From positions 1-11,537 of the forward strand of contig JADFHV010000032.1 of NCBI GenBank assembly GCA_022566975.1: a stretch of DNA of 11,537 nucleotides. Reading direction: 5' to 3'. Below are positions 7,249 through 11,537 of this stretch, in pieces. The notes beneath the pieces are model-generated. The model saw nothing but the letters and a program-made list of their open reading frames with translations. It was not told the origin of the DNA and made no database searches. Every line of letters begins with the position of its first letter. The first letter of the stretch is position 1. The translations under genes and the position numbers were made by a program. The DNA comes from Chloroflexota bacterium. Its GTDB lineage: Bacteria; Chloroflexota; Dehalococcoidia; SAR202; UBA11138.

Positions 7249-8052
7249 ATGGCAACCGCGACACAGACCTGGACCGAGGAGATGATCGAGCTGGCGGGGA
7301 CCCAGGTCCAGCTCGTGAAGGGCGGGTCCGGAGAGCCCCTGCTGATATTTCACGGGGAGATGGGGCACCCCGGTTGGCTTCGGTACCATGAGGCCCTGGC
7401 GCAAGACTACACGCTGTACATAGCGTCCCATCCCGGCTTCGGTCGGTCGCCGAGACTCGACTGGATCACCAACATGAGGGACATGGCCGGTTGGTACCTG
7501 CAGGCCCTCGACGATCTGGGACTGGGCCAGGTAAAGGCCATCGGCTTCTCACTGGGTGGATGGCTGGCCGCCGAGATAGCTACGATGTCGCCCGGCGCGT
7601 TCAAAAAACTGGTGCTGGTAGGGTCCGCGGGAATCAAACCGCCGGTTGGCGAGATCTTCGACATGTTCCTGGTGGTCGCCAAAGACTTCATGACCGCCTC
7701 CGTCCTGGACCCCGAGAGGACGCCGGAGTTCCAGAAGTATTGCCCGGACGAGCCGACCCCCGAGCTAGCCGAGCTCTGGGAGGTCAACCGGGAGGAGGCC
7801 TGCCGCCTGAGCTGGAAGCCGTACATGTACTACCCAGGACTTCCGCATCTCCTGCGCAGGCTGAAAGACCTGCCCACTCTGCTCGTCTGGGGCGCCCAAG
7901 ACGGCATCGTCCCGCTGAGCGCTGCACAGGTCTACGAGGAGTCGATCCCGGGCTCGCGCCTCGAGCTAGTCAACGACTGCGGACACCAGCCCGAGGTGGA
8001 GAAGCCGGACCAGTTTGTGAAGCTCGTCAGCGATTTCTTCTCGGAAGAGTGA
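7249..8052 (+). CDS. Alpha/beta-fold hydrolase
   Basis: Serine hydrolase of the alpha/beta-hydrolase fold, 267 residues, a normal length. The catalytic triad can be read: Ser101 in GFSLGG, Asp218 in WGAQDGIVP and His246 in CGHQPEVEKP. The oxyanion-hole turn is IFHGEMGHPG (His35-Gly36), and SHPGFGRSP follows the fourth strand as usual. A perfect AGGAGG (7234-7239) lies nine bases before the ATG and overlaps the end of the preceding gene, so it is in the same operon. Substrates for this fold range over esters, lactones, C-C bonds and epoxides and cannot be told from these motifs. Neighbouring luciferase-like monooxygenases, some of which are Baeyer-Villiger enzymes, make ester or lactone hydrolysis a reasonable guess. 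No signal peptide, so cytoplasmic. Confidence 0.9.
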   Translation: MATATQTWTEEMIELAGTQVQLVKGGSGEPLLIFHGEMGHPGWLRYHEALAQDYTLYIASHPGFGRSPRLDWITNMRDMAGWYLQALDDLGLGQVKAIGFSLGGWLAAEIATMSPGAFKKLVLVGSAGIKPPVGEIFDMFLVVAKDFMTASVLDPERTPEFQKYCPDEPTPELAELWEVNREEACRLSWKPYMYYPGLPHLLRRLKDLPTLLVWGAQDGIVPLSAAQVYEESIPGSRLELVNDCGHQPEVEKPDQFVKLVSDFFSEE

Positions 8053-8112
8053 CGGCCCCATGTAGGTTACCCCCGATCCCAAGTAGTTTAAGGCGCGAAG
8101 GGGAGGACGAAA

Positions 8113-9357
8113 ATGTTCATCGGACACTTCACAGAGCGGCCCTATCAGGACCCCAAGTCCGGTTACTTTGGCGCTACGGGAAAGCCAATCAAGGACCTGA
8201 CCGTCAGCAACGACATCTACGACGCCCAGGTGGGGGCCGACCTCTACAACCGCTACATCGACGAGAAGATCTACGCGGAGGAGATGGGCTTCGACGGGCT
8301 GATGCTCAACGAGCACCACAGCACGCCCTTCTGCATGGGGGGCGCGATGAATATAGAGGCCGCCGTCCTTGCCCGTGCCACCACCAAAGCCAAGATCGTC
8401 CTGCTGGGTAACATCCTGCCTATATGGGACGACCCTCTGTGGCTGGTGGAGCAGCTGGCCATGATCGACATGATCTCAAGGGGTCGCCTGGTATCGGGCT
8501 GGGTGCGAGGGACTGGGCGGGAGAGCGTCGCCCATAACGCCCCACCGCACTACAACTGGGAGCGATTTCAGGAGGCCCACGACTTCATTATCAAGGCCTG
8601 GACCGACGACGGACCCTTCCGCTGGGAGGGCAAGCACTTCAACTACCGGTACGTGAACCCCTGGGTGAAGCCGTACCAGAAGCCTCATCCACCCATCTGG
8701 CTGCCTGGGATGGTCAGCCGGGACTCTATCATGTGGGCGGCGAAGAACCGGATTCCCTACGTGATGCTATGCACGGAGTTGGAGCCGACGAGGCAGTCCT
8801 ACCAGGTCTACCATGACGCCGCCGCCGAGTTCGGCTACGAGTCCGGTACCCAGAACCTGGGCTACCTCTTCAGGGTGCACGTCGATGAGACGGAGGAGTT
8901 GGCGGACGAGGTCGGCAGAAAGTACGTTCAGGGCCCCAGCAATGTGTTCCTGGCGGGCAATGAGGGACTGGCCAACCCTGCGCTATTGCAGCTGCCCGGG
9001 CTGTCCAATCGAAAGCGAGTGCTGCCTACTTCGGCGGCGGTTACCGCCGCCCGCGGCGGGACGAGGGCCGACCGTTCCTTCGAGAAGCAGGTCGAGAACT
9101 ACAGCATCATCACAGGCACTCCAGATACGGTAATTCCCAAGGTCAGATACGTCCTCGAGACACTGCGGCCGGGGAGCATCATCTTCTGGGACGGCGATGG
9201 GGCCATGACCCACGACGACCAGATGCGGAGCCTGAGACTGTTCGGTGAAGAGGTGATCCCCGCGGTTCGGGAGATCGGCAAGGAGCTGGAGCTCTTCAGC
9301 TCGTTCGAGGTCGATCCCGCCACCAACGAGCCGATCGCCCAGGCGGCCCCCGCGTAA
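8113..9357 (+). CDS. Luciferase-like (LLM class) flavin-dependent monooxygenase
   Basis: Intact luciferase-superfamily enzyme of 414 residues, cytoplasmic. GGGAGG (8101-8106) lies six bases before the ATG. Recognisable blocks: YAEEMGFDGLMLNEHHSTPF (barrel strand with the EHH motif), TTKAKIVLLGNILPIWDDPL, IDMISRGRLVSGWVRGTGRE, WTDDGPFRWEGKHFNYRYVN, PYQKPHPPIWLPG, and near the end YSIITGTPDTVIPKVRYVLE with SIIFWDGDG. It is clearly a different subfamily from the truncated luciferase-like gene at 3168-4001, sharing only general signatures such as PYQKPHPPI. The 60-base gap from the hydrolase holds nothing recognisable beyond the ribosome site, so it is probably co-transcribed. Such enzymes need reduced flavin from a partner; no classical flavin reductase is in view, though the split-barrel protein is a candidate. 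Confidence 0.92.
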   Translation: MFIGHFTERPYQDPKSGYFGATGKPIKDLTVSNDIYDAQVGADLYNRYIDEKIYAEEMGFDGLMLNEHHSTPFCMGGAMNIEAAVLARATTKAKIVLLGNILPIWDDPLWLVEQLAMIDMISRGRLVSGWVRGTGRESVAHNAPPHYNWERFQEAHDFIIKAWTDDGPFRWEGKHFNYRYVNPWVKPYQKPHPPIWLPGMVSRDSIMWAAKNRIPYVMLCTELEPTRQSYQVYHDAAAEFGYESGTQNLGYLFRVHVDETEELADEVGRKYVQGPSNVFLAGNEGLANPALLQLPGLSNRKRVLPTSAAVTAARGGTRADRSFEKQVENYSIITGTPDTVIPKVRYVLETLRPGSIIFWDGDGAMTHDDQMRSLRLFGEEVIPAVREIGKELELFSSFEVDPATNEPIAQAAPA

Positions 9358-9390
9358 TCCTGTCAAGGCCGTGCCTCGCGGTCTCTCCGC

Positions 9391-9490
9391 TTGGTAGGGA
9401 AAGACCTAAGTACCGGTTCCCGTGGGCGATCACACGGGGACGCCCTACAAAGGCGGGGGTTGCCGTCCGCCGACAGGGGACCGACCCGCC
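9391..9490 (+). other. Two abutting hairpins in the gap before the transhydrogenase-like gene
   Basis: The first stem pairs GGTAGGG-side bases 9391-9399 with 9443-9451 (8 of 9 paired) and encloses a 6-bp hairpin CCCGTG (9419-9424)/CACGGG (9433-9438). The second begins at the very next base: GGCGGG (9452-9457) with CCCGCC (9485-9490), extended by GGT/ACC. No T-run follows. It sits in the 3' region of the monooxygenase transcript and upstream of the next promoter, so it may mark the end of the operon or be a structured RNA. In GC-rich DNA such pairings also arise by chance. The rest of the 229-base gap holds only the promoter. Confidence 0.4.
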
Positions 9491-9512
9491 GTGGGAACGT
9501 GAGCCACCACCG

Positions 9513-9541
9513 TTGACAGCCACAGAGGCCCCGTTTACACT
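9513..9541 (+). promoter_or_regulatory. Sigma-70-type promoter for the transhydrogenase-like gene
   Basis: Perfect -35 TTGACA (9513-9518), exactly 17 bases of spacer, and -10 TACACT (9536-9541, 4 of 6). Transcription would begin near 9548, about 39 bases before the ATG. It makes this gene independently transcribed from the upstream operon. Confidence 0.7.
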
Positions 9542-9586
9542 CGCGTCGACCCTCAAGGCACCATCAGGTAGCAGGGCCCGGTCTCA

Positions 9587-11029
9587 ATGGTAAAAACGCC
9601 CCAGGCTCAGTCATCCCTCAAGTTCGATATGTTCGTCATAGGCACGGGCCCGGCAGGGCAGCGTGCCGCCATCCAGGCGGCCAAGCTCGGCAAACGGGTC
9701 GGCATCGGCGAGCGCCGCCGGGTGGTAGGCGGCGTCTCCATAAACACCGGGACCATACCCTCCAAGACCTTCCGCGAGGCCGTCCTGCATCTTACCGGCT
9801 TTCGCCAGCGAGGCATCTACGGGTCTGCCTTCACCGTTAAGGAGGATATTACTGTCGACGACCTGATATTCCGATGCGACTTCGTCATCAAGCGAGAGGT
9901 GGACGTGATCCGCCACCAGATGCGGCGGAACCGGGTCCACATCGTCGCGGGCGAGGCGTCCTTCAGGGACGCCCACCGACTTGAGATTAACGATGCCGGG
10001 ACCACGGTGGAGGTGGAGGCTGAGTACGTGGTCATCGCGACCGGTAGCAGGCCGGCCAACCCGCCCGGTGTGGAGGTGGACGGCAAGACCATCATCACGT
10101 CGGACATGATCCTGGACCTGAAGGGGATACCGCGTACGATGACCGTCGTGGGCGGCGGAGTCATCGGGGTCGAATACGCCTCCATCTTCGCCGCGCTGGG
10201 CGTTGGGGTGACGCTCGTCGAAAAGAGACCCCGCTTGCTCGACTTCGTCGATACCGAGATCGTCGAATCCCTTGTCTACCAGATGCGCGGCAACGATGTT
10301 ATCCTCCGGCTCGGAGAAGAGGTCGACTCAGTCCACGTTGACGAGCTCCATCGGGCCGTGGCAAACCTCAAGTCCGGCAAGAAAATCGTCTCGGAGCTGC
10401 TCCTATACTCGATCGGCAGGATCGGGTCCACAAGCTCCCTCAACCTGGGTGAGGCCGGCCTTTCAGCCGATGACCGCGGCCGCCTGAAGGTCAACGAGAC
10501 CCATCAGACCGAGCAGCCTCATATCTACGCCGTCGGTGACGTGATCGGCTTCCCGTCTCTGGCTTCGACGTCCATGGAGCAGGGCCGGGCGGCGGCATGC
10601 CACGCCTTCGGAATCGAGTACGCCTCGACTCCCGAGCTTTTCCCGATCGGCATCTTCTCGGTGCCGGAGATCTCGATGGTGGGCAAGACGGAAGAGGAGC
10701 TCACCAAGGCGGGGGTTCCCTACGAGGTCGGTCTAGCTCGATACAGAGAGATTGCGCGCGGCAATATCCTCGGAGACGATACCGGCCTGCTCAAGCTCCT
10801 CTTTCACAGAGAGACGCGGAAGGTGCTCGGGGTCCACATCATAGGCACTGATGCCGCCGAGCTAGTCCACATAGGGCAGGCGGTGATGGCCTTCGAAGGG
10901 ACACTCGACTACTTCGTCAACACCGTATTCAACTACCCCACCTTCGCCGAGTGCTACAAGGTGGCGGCGCTCGACTGCTACAACAAGCTGGGCCCTCTCG
11001 AGGGCGGGGCCGCGCACCCCGACGCGTGA
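9587..11029 (+). CDS. sthA: Soluble pyridine nucleotide transhydrogenase-like flavoprotein
   Basis: FAD enzyme of the pyridine nucleotide-disulfide oxidoreductase fold, closest in its motifs to the soluble transhydrogenase (Sth/UdhA) that exchanges hydride between NADPH and NAD+. The 480 residues include the FAD-binding VIGTGPAGQRAAIQAAKLGK, the NAD(P)-binding VVGGGVIGVEYASIFAALG and FAD motif IYAVGDVIGFPSLAS. The disulfide-enzyme motif is replaced by GGVSINTGTIPSK, with Ser51 and Thr56 at the two redox Cys positions, and the usual catalytic His near the C-terminus is Asn449 (NYPTFAECYK). Both losses rule out dithiol chemistry and fit Sth, although many Sth proteins retain the first Cys. The start ATG has only a weak ribosome site, but it fits the expected N-terminus. 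It has its own promoter. Likely job: balancing NADH and NADPH for the neighbouring oxidative enzymes. Confidence 0.87.
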   Translation: MVKTPQAQSSLKFDMFVIGTGPAGQRAAIQAAKLGKRVGIGERRRVVGGVSINTGTIPSKTFREAVLHLTGFRQRGIYGSAFTVKEDITVDDLIFRCDFVIKREVDVIRHQMRRNRVHIVAGEASFRDAHRLEINDAGTTVEVEAEYVVIATGSRPANPPGVEVDGKTIITSDMILDLKGIPRTMTVVGGGVIGVEYASIFAALGVGVTLVEKRPRLLDFVDTEIVESLVYQMRGNDVILRLGEEVDSVHVDELHRAVANLKSGKKIVSELLLYSIGRIGSTSSLNLGEAGLSADDRGRLKVNETHQTEQPHIYAVGDVIGFPSLASTSMEQGRAAACHAFGIEYASTPELFPIGIFSVPEISMVGKTEEELTKAGVPYEVGLARYREIARGNILGDDTGLLKLLFHRETRKVLGVHIIGTDAAELVHIGQAVMAFEGTLDYFVNTVFNYPTFAECYKVAALDCYNKLGPLEGGAAHPDA

Positions 11030-11163
11030 CACCCGCGCACGGGCACACCCACGAAACGTTGACCAGATCCGCGTGGTCGAGTCAGGCACGAGGTGACGCA
11101 GGGACCCTTACGGTGTCAGTCCTAGACGAGGGACCTGGGGTGGGGCAGGAAACGAGAGAACGC

Positions 11164-11523
11164 ATGCTTGTGAGCAGAAACGCGGACGCGGAGAGACAGG
11201 CGATCACCGCCATCGAGGGACTCCCCGTCCGGGGCGACGTGACGGTAAAGCCCCTGATGAGCGGCGACGGGATGGTCATGCTGGAGGTCCACTACGCGGC
11301 GGGCTCGGCGTCGCCCGTGCACGTCCACCAGCACGAGTCTCTCTGCTACGTGGTCAGCGGCAGGGCGGAGGCAACCGTGGGAGATGAGTCGTTCACTCTG
11401 GGGCCGGGTGACGTGTGCCGGCATCCCGACGGCGTTCCACACGGCCTCGAGGCCATCGAGGAGACTACGGTCATAGAGGTGAAATCGCCGGCCCAGCCGC
11501 TGGAGCAGTTCCTTGGAACTTAG
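11164..11523 (+). CDS. Small single-domain cupin
   Basis: A 119-residue cupin_2-type beta-barrel. Motif 1 is PVHVHQHESLCYVVSG and motif 2 is GPGDVCRHPDGVPHGLEA, giving probable metal ligands His53, His55, Glu58 and His93. The ATG at 11164 was chosen because the protein then begins close to the barrel; the frame stays open upstream to 10951, overlapping the transhydrogenase-like gene out of frame, and that extension shows no family resemblance. The ribosome site is weak. The 134-base gap before it has a TTGACC at 11059-11064 but no matching -10, so I do not call a promoter. Single-domain cupins range from dioxygenases and isomerases to sugar- or ligand-binding sensors, so its role is unknown; it may belong with the flavin cluster or be a separate gene. 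Confidence 0.85.
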   Translation: MLVSRNADAERQAITAIEGLPVRGDVTVKPLMSGDGMVMLEVHYAAGSASPVHVHQHESLCYVVSGRAEATVGDESFTLGPGDVCRHPDGVPHGLEAIEETTVIEVKSPAQPLEQFLGT

Positions 11524-11537
11524 CTTAGAAATGCTTT

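Noticed and set aside
7491..8411. Plus-strand frame of 306 residues spanning hydrolase and monooxygenase
   Set aside because: Out of frame with two strongly supported genes and lacking any motif; low-complexity Arg/Gly/Pro composition.
11059..11087. Promoter for the cupin based on TTGACC at 11059
   Set aside because: The hexamer 17 bases downstream (TCAGGC) does not resemble a -10 element.
10951..11163. Upstream extension of the cupin frame, including a GHTHE stretch
   Set aside because: It overlaps the end of the transhydrogenase-like gene in another frame, resembles nothing, and the cupin barrel is complete without it.
1583..11523. Arginine codon contrast (AGG-rich right block versus CGN-rich left block) as proof of two source genomes
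   Set aside because: A spot check showed AGG and AGA codons in the adaptor gene too; without a full count the contrast is not reliable, so I did not use it to support the junction.

Overview
The window is GC-rich bacterial DNA, densely coded, with no RNA genes, CRISPR array or insertion sequence that I can see. No gene-free stretch reaches 300 bases; the longest gap is 9358-9586. The content falls into two blocks that meet abruptly near 3205-3220.

Left block (1 to about 3205). On the minus strand is a two-gene efflux operon: a lipoprotein-type periplasmic adaptor (MFP) followed by an RND permease that runs off the window edge. The permease carries a strikingly acidic insert. Divergent from it is a small membrane protein of DUF1360 type with a CPHC motif. 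A lipidated adaptor plus RND pump is normally the equipment of a two-membraned (Gram-negative) cell.

Right block (about 3215 to 11537). This is a cluster dominated by flavin enzymes. Two genes lie on the minus strand: a 3'-truncated luciferase-like monooxygenase and an FMN-dependent alpha-hydroxy-acid oxidase. On the plus strand follow a class-III (HemL-like) aminotransferase, a PNPOx-like split-barrel protein with an apparent repeat-driven frameshift near its end, an alpha/beta hydrolase, a second luciferase-like monooxygenase, a soluble transhydrogenase-type flavoprotein with its own near-consensus promoter, and a small cupin. The aminotransferase and oxidase genes are divergently transcribed from a shared region with recognisable sigma-70-type promoters. 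The mixture of luciferase-like monooxygenases, hydrolase, hydroxy-acid oxidase and HemL-like paralogue resembles gene content I associate with Chloroflexota of the SAR202/Dehalococcoidia type. That is an inference from gene content, not from a marker gene.

Working model for the right block: flavin monooxygenases oxygenate an organic substrate, the hydrolase opens an ester or lactone, the hydroxy-acid oxidase oxidises a resulting 2-hydroxy acid, and the transhydrogenase balances NADH and NADPH. The substrate cannot be read from the sequence.

The most important caution is the junction near 3205-3220, where two convergent genes both lose their expected ends. It is either a real rearrangement or an assembly chimera, and it decides whether the efflux operon and the flavin cluster belong to the same organism.
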